Below are positions 23,101 to 36,757 of a stretch of DNA of 64,000 nucleotides, one piece after another. The position numbers and the translations under genes were made by a program. Positions within the stretch are counted from its first letter, which is position 1. Each line of letters starts with the position of its first letter. The stretch lies in assembly GCA_944472135.2 (NCBI GenBank), contig OX235262.1, positions 65,782,887 through 65,846,886 of the forward strand, given 5' to 3'. Source of the stretch: Trichobilharzia regenti. Its lineage: Eukaryota > Platyhelminthes > Trematoda > Strigeidida > Schistosomatidae. The notes beneath the pieces are model-generated. The model was not told where the DNA came from. It made no database searches and was given only the letters and a program-made list of their open reading frames with translations.

Positions 23101-26100
23101 ATTTTAGAATCCTCAAGGTCTCCATCAGCTAGTTTACACTTGCCTACAAAACTCAAACTGGTAAAGACTTCATAGATTGATTCCAAACCATTGACACCTG
23201 TAGATTTAAACTTCATTTCAGTTAGCTGAGTTCCATCTGACCTCTTGTTAACGTCTTCATTGTTCATTTAAAAAACGATGACAATGAAATGACAGATTAT
23301 CGCAAATGTTGTAATAGTACTTATAATCTATATTAGTTTGATTTTTTACATTTTCATTATTCCCTCCTAAGTTCATAATAGATAGTATAATATAACATAA
23401 ATAAGCTGTAACTTGATTGGTGGTGTCTAGATTCAGAATCTAGGACTCATCGGCTGGATGTACTTGCATCCGCAATGCGTGATGGGGTTCCCACTGAGAT
23501 TCCAACCCTAGCACTCACTGTTTCAAAAACCAAAACCTCCTCCTCCTCCTGACAATTTCCAAATAAGACGAAAGGCGCTCTCTAGATTCTACCACAAAAG
23601 ACAGATAACATCATGTTTATGTGAAGGTAGTGTTGAAGCATCCGTGCCAGTAGCTGGCTGACATGTCAACAACATTTCTGTCCAATGTAATCTATCAATG
23701 AGGGATCCAAAATGACTTTGATAAATATAACACAAGTTGTATGACTGAAATTCAAACTTCTTATTAATTACTATTATAATTGGATTTTCATGTTGACCTT
23801 AAACTCAATGATGTCTATAACTTAGTTGGTCTGTAACAATATATGCATATATACACATAATAAGAATGGAATGAACAGGCGAGGTAACTAATCTGACTAC
23901 CTGTAGGATAATCGTAGTTCTAGGATTTATCTATATTTGCTGATATTTCTTTGACATTCAAATCTGTGACATTGAGTTTGTCAAAGTCAATGAAATTCCT
24001 ACTGCTTTCCTTTGTGGTCTTGTTTCAGTATGCCTCTGGAAATTTAAAGTCTTCAGATTTAACAATCCAAATAGTCCACTTCTTTCTTTCATAAAATAAC
24101 GAATGACAGACATTACTGGTTAAGGCGAATTCCATTCATTTCATGTGATAAGAGTTTATTGTGGAAGAACTGGACGGATCTTTCTTAACAGGAATATCTC
24201 TACGAGGTGCAGGACTATTCAATAGTACTATTGGTAGATACATCCTTGGTACACAATCATATCACCAATTCTAACGCAACTTTTCACATAATAAATAGGC
24301 AAAGCATGAGTCAATACATCATCAGTAATCCATTGATTGAGATCTAACTTAGGCATGCAGAAAGAATCTGCGGTCTCACCTCACACTACCCTTTTATTTA
24401 TCCTTTCCTATCAATACTCTTTTACACTGCTCATCTCTCTAACATTCTCCATTATCTCTTATGTCCATTATATTGTATTTTTATTTCCATGTATATCCTT
24501 TACCTTTCTTTCATTATTTTAATATCCTATCATATGATTGCTCTCCTCAATTTTATCCACAATCCCCTACCAAATGGAATGCTAATTACACCACCTTATC
24601 AATATTATATTAGTATTATCATTGTCCTGGGTTCGAACCACTGTGGGCGCGTATTGCTGAAGAGTCCCAAACTAGGACGAAACAGCTGTCCAGTACTCCC
24701 AGGTTTTCCAATGGTTCTCTAACTGATGTCAGCTCATGATGAAATCCTCCATGCAATCAAACAAAATTCCTACAAAACCAATACTTGAAAATTATCATTG
24801 TGTTTTGTTATTTTGATTGAATTTTACAGTCGGATTATTAAAAATTTGTACTTTTTCCTCTTTATTGATTAATTAGGTCATGAACTTTGTTATTTTTTGT
24901 TCCCATATATCAGTAAACTATAGGCTATAGGTGTGTGTATGTATCGGTTTGGAAAGCCTTAGTTTGTGTTAATTTAACTAAAAAAACCTTATCAAATTAT
25001 TTACATTTGAACTAAGTGTATGAATGTGAAGGATTTAGAACAGTGACATAAACTGAGTTCAATTTATTTTACAATACTTATTGTTCTTATTTGAAGTACG
25101 ATTTTCAAGTATTGCTTTGTAGGGATTTCGTTTTATTGGTTGGAGGGTTTCATCATGAGCTGACATCGGTTAGAGGACCATTGGAAAACCAGCCGTTTCG
25201 TCCTAGTTTAGGACTCCGCTTCAGCAGTACGCACCTACCACCGGGGTCCGAACCCAGGAACTTCTGGTTACGAGGCGAGCTCATAGACCATTCAGCCACT
25301 GAGACCCGTTCCATTGGGCTATTGGATCTGATCTCAGTGGCTTAAGTAGGATTAACGGCTATTAAGAACAAAACTTTGTTGTTCAAATTATGAGATTTGT
25401 GGGGATTTGGATTAATTCCAATTCTTAGACTTCGTCAAAAACCAATATTGACTATAGATCACTGGAAACTGGGCAGTCTTGGATAGCTGTTTCGTCCTGG
25501 TCTGGGACTCCTGACAATGAACACCTCCTAACTGGCCAGGAATTGAACCCGGGACTTTCAAGTTAGGATATCAAGCTCTTTGACCATTCAACCACCTGGA
25601 CGGGAATTCATTCACTCGTTAAAGTTCTAATTTTTTCTACTCGTCGTATAGAGCTACTGTCAACTAATGCATTCGATGAGTATCCACTTCACATTGGTAT
25701 GGTGGATCCCTTTGGTCATGACTTCTCGTCAAAGCTTCAGGACATCCATCCAGTGTCCGTCAGTAGTCTGGTGATTGATATTCGGATTATAGGATTTATA
25801 GGGGCTTGATATGGTAGCCTGTTGGTCCCCGGATTTGAACTGTAATGGGTTCGTGGGTGTACCAATTTTCCCTAGTTTCCAATGATTATCCCTTACTTTT
25901 ACAAGGGTTTAAAGCTGTGTGTAGTAACCTAACAATTAATTGTTGAAGTATCTGAGTTCAGTGCCAACAGTATTACTAATTGGGGTTGTTGTACATCTAG
26001 AAGACGAGTCTTAAAATAGGACGAAACTGACTTCAGCCACCACCAACGAAAAAGTACACTTTGTAATTCATTTTGTTTTCATTGTATACATCATAACGAT

Positions 26101-29100
26101 TGCCTTACCATCTTTTCTTTTCTTTTTTGCTTTTTCTCTACTTTTCAACTTTATCTATCGATCGATTGATTGATTTTGTTTATTTTTACTGATATAATTT
26201 CAACTTTTGTTTGAAATTGTTCACTTGTAAGTTGTGAACTTTTTTGAACTTTTTGTTGTTTCTTTTTCACTATCAATCACAGTTGAATTGTATGTCATTA
26301 TTATTATTACTAGTAGTAGTAGTAGTAGAAGTAGTATTTATATGGTCACGTTTTTTAATGGTCATTCACTGTATTATAGATAAGTAGAGATAAGAAGGCG
26401 TAGGTGACGAACTATATAAAGTGTGAAAGAAATTAAATAGATTTCAATTGTTTGCTTTTGGTGTTCTATGATTGTCCTCCCTCTTTGTCTATATGGTTGT
26501 CCCTCTCTCTCCACTTTTCGCTTTCTCCGTCTTTCTTTTAAATCCCTGTCCTTTATGTGAAATAGTAGAAACTAATTAGTAATTAAACTTATTGCCTCGA
26601 AAATTTCCAATTTTTCCAGTCTTTTTTTTCTTCTTTTAAGGTTTGTCTCTTTCCTTTTTCCCTCATCCTTCAAATTGTATTTTTTTTCTTTTAGGCATGG
26701 TTAATTAGTAGTGTATAAACAGTTCATTTGTTTGTTAAAATGACTACAATTTTTGTGTATTCCAGAGATATTTTACAACAGCAGGTTGAAGATGAGGCAG
26801 TAACTCATCGAAGAAGACATTGCGAAGTGGTCGCGCTATGTCGTGAATTGGGAGAAGTTAGAATTCGTGGGCCATTGGATCGGGTCCCAGTGGCTCAATG
26901 GTCTACGAGCTCGCCTTGTAACCAGAAGGTCCTGGGTTCGAGCCCTAGCGGTGGGTGCGTACTGATGAAGAGTCCCAAACTAGGACGAAACAGCTGTCCA
27001 GTACTCCCTAAAGGTTTTCCAGTGGTTCTCTAACTGATGTCAGCTCATGATTAAATCCTCCATGCAATCAACAGATATATGTATGTATGTATGTGTGTGT
27101 GTGACTCGGTACCTTGGGATTACTGGACAGTTGTTCAAATTGTCATATTCCAACAAAGACTATAGATATCTGAATTCCGGCTTGAGCAAACTAAATTTTT
27201 CTTATACTCTTCATATTACATGATCACTGACCTATTGGATGTGTGCCTTGTCGTTATCTGACAATTTTTCCCTTTCGCCTAAACTACTGATCCTACATTC
27301 TCCAACATCAGTTTTTGAGGTATGCAGTTGGTAGTCAGGTGTTTGACACATGTCATCGGCATCTCAAGTGATGGACTTACTACTTATCCTACCTTCATAA
27401 CTTCCTCATGGCTTACATGGTGATTCAATCAAACATGAATATTCAAGGGTTGGTTTGCGGGGATTGGATTGGTTACAGAATTTCATCATGAGGTGACATC
27501 GGTTAGAGAACCATTGATGAGCCTGGGAGTACTGGACATCATACTGGTCGAGAGTCCTGAACTAGGACGAATCAGCTGTCTAGTTAGTACTCCCAGGTTT
27601 ACCAGTGGTTGCCCAATCGATGTCAGCTCATGATGAAATCCTGTAACCAAACATAGATAGTTTGATTACGTAATACTTGTGGTCATATTTCATCACCACA
27701 TAATAGAGTTGAAGACAACATGCTGTTACGTAATGCACTTGACAATCTTATTAGACGATTGGACATATCTAATTTATTTTAATTTCCCCGTTAATTGATT
27801 GGATCGAAACGCTTGACCACTCTGGATCTGTCGGCTTTTCGTGCGTATGCTGCTACGATGTCTGTGGATTTAACCTAAAGTAATTCAGAGAATGCTAGCT
27901 AGCAGTGAAATCCTCAGGATGCTCATTTCGTCCTATTCGAGACTCGTCAGATGAATACTTGCCTTTCCCAGTGAGTGATTTTGTCTACCGCGAGGCTCGA
28001 ACCCAGTAACCATCGTTTCAAACGCCAAAGCATACTGATATTTCTCCTGCTTTTCTCAAATAGTAACATATCAAGGTTTTGTTATATATTCATCTGTCAA
28101 TCTTCTCCAACAAAATAATCTATTTCATATCTCTATGCATATGAAACATTTCAAAATATATATGCATATACACACACACTTTTTCCTCGTACTAATATTA
28201 TTCGCCTTTTTCCCCACTGCTTTTATCCCCATATATATAGAGATAAAAAGAAGAACAAAAAAATTGCCAAGAGTCGTTTAGCTGTATCGAATTTATTATA
28301 CCCTGTAAGTTGATTGATTGATTGATTGTCTTTTTCTTCTAGTGGAAAAATTATTCACTAATTGTTTTTTTAATCATTACATATTATATCACATCTTTTC
28401 TGTCTTTCTAACCATTAAAATGATTCACGTTGAATTATTATTATCATTATTCCCTTGCGTTCCTAGTGGAACATAGGGCTTCAACTGCACGTCTCCACTT
28501 GCCACTTCTGTCTTCCTTCTGCTGTACTTTTCACCTGCATCCATATTAGTCCATACTGTTTCAGCTCCTCTTCACACGATCTCCTACATGTCACCCTTGC
28601 ACTGGCGACCCACTCGCCGCTTCCCTGTCGGCCTGGTTCCACTCGAGCAATGATCTGACGCGTGCGCGATGTCACCCAGCGGCCTCCTCAGCGAGTGTCC
28701 CATCCATCTCCACGTCGAATAATTAGTAGACTGTTATTGATGTGATAAATTATTATTGTTATTATTATTCTTTTGGGTTCTGTGAGTAGGACATCTCCAG
28801 TTCACCCTATTTCTTTGCAGTCATTTTTAAGCTGAATCTATCATTGTCCATAAGCCTTTATCTCCTCTGCGTACGAACCGCCCCCCCCCCATTTCATCTT
28901 CGGACTCACGCCCAAGACATCGTTTCCACCTGAGGGTCTGGCGTGTATTTTCAGCCAACAACAACAACAACAGTCTCCTCATTGTGTTTCCGATTCATCT
29001 CCATTCCCTTCTGCATATTTGTTAGCCGATAGGCACTTGACTGGTGTAATATCAGTAAATAGTTTGAGCATTGTGGATTAGATCAAATTAAGTATAATTA

Positions 29101-32100
29101 TATTTCAATAGTTTACACACAATGATACGTTTTGTTATTGATAATATTTCGAGCAAAATTACTGCCCGTGTTCACACCACTGTTGGAATTATACTATACT
29201 TGACTGGTTCATTGTCACATCAGTGTATAAAAAGTAAACTAACAATATAACGGGTGATTATTTATTGGAAATGAAATGAAAGTTGAGAGGATTGTGTCAG
29301 ACTTCGAACGTGTGTAACGCAGCTGATAGACTGAGTGGTGGACTAGTAATCTGCACTTTTTGTTGATTTGTGAATCCTCAATATAGATTTAATTTTCATT
29401 TAACCTTCAAACATCACCTATATTACGTTGACCTTTTTGATGATTTTGCTTTATACTGTGATGTAGACTGACAGTAGTTATTACATTTTTTCGTAGTTAG
29501 TGCTACTGACAAATGAAAACTTCACAAGGGTTAAACTATCCAACTTAGATATATCCACCTGAGCTACAAATCTCTTCCATTGTTTTTTTTTTCAGAACTT
29601 TGTAAATGCATAAGGATGGTGTGATGAGTGATGATAAACGAGGAGAGGGGGATATATCTTGTTCCGGTTAAATTAAATTTTCGATCAGCATTTCGAAAAA
29701 TCATTAATCTCTTTAGGTCACAGTTATGTATTCGGCTGAACAACATCATATTCAGTTGCCTATTTTGTTTTCTGTGTATATAAGTATTATAAGGTGTGTA
29801 TCTGGTCAAATTTCTTATTTTTCTGTGGGTGCTATTTCAGCTCATGTCTCCACACTGAATTGTCCTCAGATTGTACTTATTATGTTTGTGAGAAGTCGTG
29901 ACCAATAGGGTGAAGCAGGTTGGGTGCGATGACAACTACTCTATTTCCCGTGTAGAGTGGCATAATAAGGTGAGCAACATGGAGGTTAGGCGTCGAGTGC
30001 TAGGTAAACAGGGGAAATCAATCGACGAAGTCGTGAAGCTACATCGACTGAGATGGTTAGGACATGTGTTACGTATGCCAAGCCATCGCCTCCCTCGACG
30101 AGCAATGTTAGCGGATATAGGGTCAGGCTGGAAAAAAGCTAGCGGCGGTCAAACAAAAACTTGGCATCAGTCAATGAAATCCACAACAGTTGGTCTAAGC
30201 CAGCCACGTAGGAAGGTGTAGACTTCCAGGCTGGGGTCCTCGGGACGGTAAAAATCTATGGTTGGAAACAATTGGTGACATGGCTCAAAATCGTTCTCAG
30301 TGGCGCAGATGCATCCACTCCCTGTGACTTATGATCTTCAATGAAACTCTTTTGTATTTCTTTATTACTCCTTTGTCTCACACCTCTGCTCACTGTTTCT
30401 ATTATGCTTTTCTTGTACTTTCTTCTCTTGCTTCGCGTGCTACACGGAATGTGGCGACTTGAACTGGCGCACATTTGTGCAAAGTTCTATGTCGAAAACA
30501 GACAGACAGACTATGACATTGGCTAGTGGTCGCGAATTGGCAGAAGTTGGACTTCATGGGTTGGTCATTGGGTCGGGTCTCAGTGGCTAAATGGTCTACG
30601 AGCTCACGTTGTAACCGGAATGTCCTGTACTCAAACCCCGGTGGGTGCGCACTGCTGAAGAGTCCCAAACTAGGATGAAATAGCTGTGCAGTACTCCCAG
30701 CAGGTCTTCCAATGGTTCTCTAACCAATATCAGCTCATGATGAAATCCTGTAACCAATCAAATCCCTGCAAACCAACACTTAAATATGTTTGTATTCATT
30801 ATCATTTTATACACAACTACTTCTGGTATACATAGTTCGACTGCTTAATAGATGTATTATTCCTGAATTAATGGATAAAAAGCGTGTGAATGTGTGTCGA
30901 TGATTCAGTGCTAGGATGCTCACCAACTACTCCCGGCTGACGCATTCTGATACCTCACCTAGCAGTAAGCCTAGTAAACAGGAAGCTATCAACTCCATTT
31001 CACAAAAAAGTAACACGTTTGCTGGAACTTCACAACTGTTTCTTGAAGCCCTATGTTCCACCGAGAACGTATAGAAAAGGGGAAGAAAAGCATCCGAATC
31101 ATATCTCTTTGACTAAAGTTTTGGTGGTTGGTTAGGTAGCATGGTCGTCAATTTCCACACAAGTTATGTGCCTGATATAAATCGCCACCTGATGAATATA
31201 CCTTCATTTTCTGAATCATACATTTACATTTGTATATATATGCATCATTTTGTGTACATCTTTTATTTCAAAATCATCATAGATGATACCAGGAAAAACA
31301 AGAAAACAAAACAAAAAAGAACTGGCACATTTAATAATCTATCAATTCATCACCTTTTATATTTTTTTCTCTCCTCACACATCTTTTACGCATAGACTTT
31401 TTTTATTTTAACCTGCGCCTACCCACAGTCATCATCATCATCATCATCGTTCAACTTTTAAATCATGTGTGAAATTTTTTTTAAACATGATATGCACACT
31501 TGATGTGTATCTCTTTTATTTTTCTCAGAGGAAAAACAATGCGACAATAACAACACAGAAATGTGGATAACATTACCATCTTTCCTTGTGTGTGTGTTTA
31601 GATTAATGAAGGCCTTATAATTAAGAACAGCCTATGTGATTACATCGGCGTGTTGTTAATTAATTAGTTAGTCAGTCCGTTTATAGAGTTGTTTTTTTTT
31701 GATAAAAGTGTTTGTTTTTCTCAATTTCTAGTTATTTTGTTTTCCTTAGAAGGAATGCTATTAATCTTCTAATCATTGCTGTCTTTTTCGTTGTTTTTTT
31801 CTTATTCTTATGTTGAGGAAAGGAAAAGTTGACTTTATAAGAGTATGTATGGTTAGTTTATTTATATACGTTTGACAGATTTTCTTCGTCTCAAGTTTGA
31901 TAACCAGGGACTACCTGACAACTGTTCCGTCCTTTGTGTTCATGGTTCCTCAGCATTTTTTCCCTTCACGTTCCCGACGGAACATAAGGCTTCAAGTTAA
32001 TGGCTTGAAATTTTTGTAGCAGTGTTTATTTTTACAGGATGGGATTGCCAGCCCCATGCCTAACCTTTCCTCCTTACCAGCATTTTTTCTGGCTTAACAA

Positions 32101-35100
32101 GGTTTGGGAGTGATTCGGCAGGGGATCGAACTCTGGTCCATGTGCATGGTCGGTGAGCGTCCTAACCGCTATCCCACCGACGCACCTAAGGTTCTTCAGC
32201 ATTGCGCAACCATAATCCCACTGGGAGTCGTCGAACTAAGCACTTTCAGTTTATGAGACGAGCTCGTTGGTCATTCGGTTACTGCGGTATCCTATGAATT
32301 CCAACTTTTGTCTATTCGCGATTATCTGCGCCACCCCTATAACCAATGTCGTCAGCGAGTACTCATCCTCACATCCGACCTGTTATTAATCTCCTGGATC
32401 ACAATTGAAATCATTAAAATCTCTACAAACTAGCACTTGAAGATTTGAATAAAGCAAAAAAACAGTGGTTTGTGCAGAATAATATGATACCATCATTTGT
32501 TTTGTTGGCTTCTCATCAGCTGCTTACAGCCTGAATGGATTATTAAGTTTATGTACAGGAGGTTCCAAAACCTCCTGTCCACTGACATCATGTAAAATTT
32601 CTAAGTATGCTAAAAATCTTTTGTGTACAGCCTAAATAAATTATTAATAATCTATGTAAGCTGCAAACAGATGATGAGAGAAGCCAACGAAATAAATGAT
32701 GGTACCATATTATTCTGCACAAACCACTATTGTTCTTGTTTGATTCAAATTCATAAAGAGGAATAAATGTATGAAAATTAAAAAAATATGTTTGGGTTCG
32801 CTAGGCTGATTACGATAACTTCTAATTAAAATATTATTGAATAATGGTTTCACTGTGACTACTGGTCTGACTGAGTTTTCAACATAGAACTTTACACAAA
32901 AGCTTACCAAGTCAACTTTTAACACTCCATATAGCATACAAAGGTAGAGAAATAAAATTCGAAGGGACTATAATAATAATAAGAGAATAATGTGAATTTA
33001 ATGGATGTTGGAGTTCATAAAGAGTGAATGTGTCGGAACTATTGAGAGAACAATTTTAAGTCGTTTCTTCAGCAATTCGAATTATAATAAAGATTGATGT
33101 TATCTATCATCGCCCAACATAATCGTTAATCATCCTCTGGGGATGTAACGTACAGTGTTGAGGGTACTACAAGAAAAGAGAAATAGTTTTACTAGTAGGC
33201 TTTCACTTTGGTAATGAGAGTTGTTCTGCACATCTTTCTTCCATGGATTTTCTATTCCTACTGTCTACTTCTTCTATCGTACTGGTTAAATGTATCACTA
33301 TGCCTATTGTAACTGAGATAGAATAAAATGCCTTGAAGTCTTATTATTCATATGTCTGCTTCTCACTAGTGAGTATTTACAGTATGAGGTTCCAGTGGGA
33401 AGTCATAACCAGTAGGATTCACCCATTCAGCTCGGCTGTGAAGTTAGATACTCTCCGGTGATATTAAGGCTAACGCTATGTATCTCAGAATTTCAGAAGT
33501 AAGAATTCATGGGCCATTGGTTTCCATGCTAGTGACTGGAAGAGTCAGCGGTCTCACCTCATAACGTCATTTCGCTGTATTCGATGTTTGGTTTGGTAAT
33601 GGCTTCTTACTACTGAGGATTTCCAAAAAACCAGGACGAAACGACTGTTCATTGGTTCCCTAACTGATATCAGTTCAAGATCTAACTTGAATCCTAAACC
33701 ATAGTGCTCAGTGAGTTGTCTTTTGGTTTTATGAGACAGTGTTTTAGTCAATCTTTTCTGCTACACATATGTATTTGAATCTTAGCAATAGTAAGTAGTG
33801 ATTTCTAAGTTATTTACTGCCATGGTTTGAAATCAGTGGGGTGTTTTATTCAAGATTTCGGAATGAGTCAACAAAATTTTTCACCCAGTGATACTGTAAG
33901 GAGTCGAGGCTTTGTTTTTCTTCATGATATTATTCCATGTTGTAATTCCTATGTGATTGATGAGTAACCACTTTTCCTCCACACTTTTAGACTATCGGTC
34001 TCAATGATCACAGATACTTACAAAGTACTAGAAGATCACTGATTACTTTTGAGTTAGTATTGGCCTAAGTGAATTTTTATATAGGAATAATTATTATGAT
34101 CATTATTCATCCTAGATTAACATACTATCTATCTATCTCATGGAGATCTATTAGTATAAACCGCACTGACTAGTTACAAAACTGAGATTAAAACCTTTTC
34201 ACTGTTCAATCAATCGTCTTTTTCTTTATTTAGAACAACACATTTAAGCGAACAATATTGTTTTCAATTAGATCTCATCAGGCTTAACTCTAATATATAT
34301 AAGTTTACAAATAAAAATTCAAATATAAACCAATCATGGTGTTTTGTCTATGGGATAATACGATGGTGAATATAAATTGTGCAATTAGTCATAATAGTGG
34401 TAATGATAATATTAATAATGGTTATGATAATAATAATAATGGTCCTATCAATAATAAGGATGAAAAAATGAGGCAATCTGTGATAACACGAATAATGAAA
34501 AACAATATGATTAAATAAACAATTGTTCAGGTGGAAGTAGTCGATAAAGGCTAGTAAAAACAAATGAACCCATCACGTAATGCTAGATTGTAAGGGAAGT
34601 AAATGACACACGTTTTTAATGAAGGTGTGACAAGATTAAGGAATGATAAGAGAGAGTTTGAAAATATAAGTAACGGGTGGTGGAGACGTCACCAGTTGGT
34701 TATGTCTTAATAGGCCAAGGGAGGGATAATGGTTGTACGAACTTCTTTTGAATGCATAGTTTAGGTTCAATAGTTCGAATGCCTATCGCCTCAGCTGTGT
34801 GCAGTAGACGAATACGATGTCTGTTAGAAAGATTCGGTGGGATACGATGAATTACTTTGAAGGCTTTCGTTTTCTCCACTACGTGACCACTATCAACTAA
34901 ATGTGACAGAATTGAGCTACGGGTTGTTTTTGTCTGTCCTTTGCCAAACCACGATGGGAGATGTTCACTAACACGTTGGCTAAGCTGTCTAGTAGTACGC
35001 CCAATATAACTGTCACCGCAGGTGCAGTTGAATTGATAAATACACATAGATGTGGCAAAACTATCAAGCTTATCCTTCGTTTGCGTCCCAATCATTCGTC

Positions 35101-36703
35101 GGCTAGAGAATGACAAACATAGGTGTGCTGCGTAAAATGTTCTACGTATGCTCCTTGAAAGTCTTTGGAATAGAATCTCACTAGATAAGTCACCATTAAA
35201 TTGTAACTTAATAAATAGAGGTTTCTTATGTGCAGTCAGAGTCACAGGTTTTTTCTCTGATGGTTTCATATGTTTCTTTATGAAACTATTCGGATAACCC
35301 ATCTCTGTCAAGGAATCGTGAATATATTCAAATTCTTTTTGTTAGAAGTCCTCCGTACATATCTCCCTCGCTCTGCTTGCGAGACATTTTACAAGATTCC
35401 TTTTATATTTAATGGTCGGTGAGCACTCTACTGCTGTGCCACCGACGCACTGAATCAGTCGTACTCCAGGTTATATTATTCGCCTCTGATGAGAATCTCC
35501 TTGTATTCAATCAATTCTCTGACGAAATCTCAGCACGAATACAAGGGGCTCGTTTCGCATTTGTTAGTTTACGCCGACTCTGGCGTAGACGAGATGTTCG
35601 ACTATCGACCAAAGGGCGGGTATACTGCTCATCAGTCCGCTCCGTCCTCCTGTACGGTTGTGAGACCTGGCCACTGAGAGTGGAAGACATGAAAAGACTA
35701 GCTGTCTTTGATCATAGGTGCCTGCGTTCTATTTCCCGTGTAAAGTGGCATAATAAGGTGAGCAACATGGAGGTTAGGCGTAGAGTTCTAGGTAAACAGG
35801 GGAAATCAATCGACGAAGTCGTGAAGCTACATCGACTGAGATGGTTAGGACATGTGTTACGTATGCCAAGCCATCGCCTCCCTCGACGAGCAATGTTAGC
35901 GGATATAGGGTCAGGCTGGAAAAAAGCTAGCGGCGGTCAAACAAAAACTTGGCATCAGTCAATGAAATCCACAACAGTTGGTCTAAGCCAGCCACGTAGG
36001 AAGGTGTAGACTTCCAGGCTGGGGTCCTCGGGACGGTAAAAATCTATGGTTGGAAACAATTGGTGACATGGCTCAAAATCGTTCTCAGTGGCGCAGATGC
36101 ATCCACTCCCTGTGACTTATGATCTTCAATGAAACTCTTTTGTATTTCTTTATTACTCCTTTGTCTCACACCTCTGCTCACTGTTTCTATTATGCTTTTC
36201 TTGTACTTTCTTCTCTTGCTTCGCGTGCTACACGGAATGTGGCGACTTGAACTTCCGCACATTTGTGCAAAGTTCTATGTCGAAAACAGACAGACAGACA
36301 GACCTTGTATTCAATACTTTTCTCAAGAAAAAATCCTTTACCAACCAACCAATCAATCGACTTCTTATCTACTGATGTTTTCCATAAGGAAACTTTATTG
36401 ACGTTTTGAAGGAAAAAAATGTTTTCAGTCTATAAATGATTAGTTCATTCGTTTGTTCGTTCGATGGTTAGTTTACAATGGATCCTTGGCTCAATTGTTC
36501 ATCATCATTAGCGTTCTTATCTGTAATTTGTCCTTATTTGACTCAATTTTTCTACTTAGGTGATTGATTATACTTCTATTGTTATTATCATTACTATTGT
36601 TATTGCTGATAATACATATTATTATTGCTGCTCATATAGATGGTGGAGCAGAGACTGGCAGATTACCATTCATTGTGCTTATTTCTGCTTTATTGTTCGT
36701 ATC

Positions 36704-36757
<54 letters not shown>

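Larger units (their letters stand above)
22405..23220 (-). mobile_element. NLR-2 3' region split by a later insertion
   Basis: The tail part is at 22405-22496 (TTTCAACATAGAACTTTGTA to GTAGCACACAGC). The remainder resumes at about 22925-23220 (GAACCATTGAGAACGATTTT and onward). The interval 22497-22924 holds an unidentified GC-rich repeat followed by a SINE-A body, so NLR-2 is the older element here. Confidence 0.65.
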
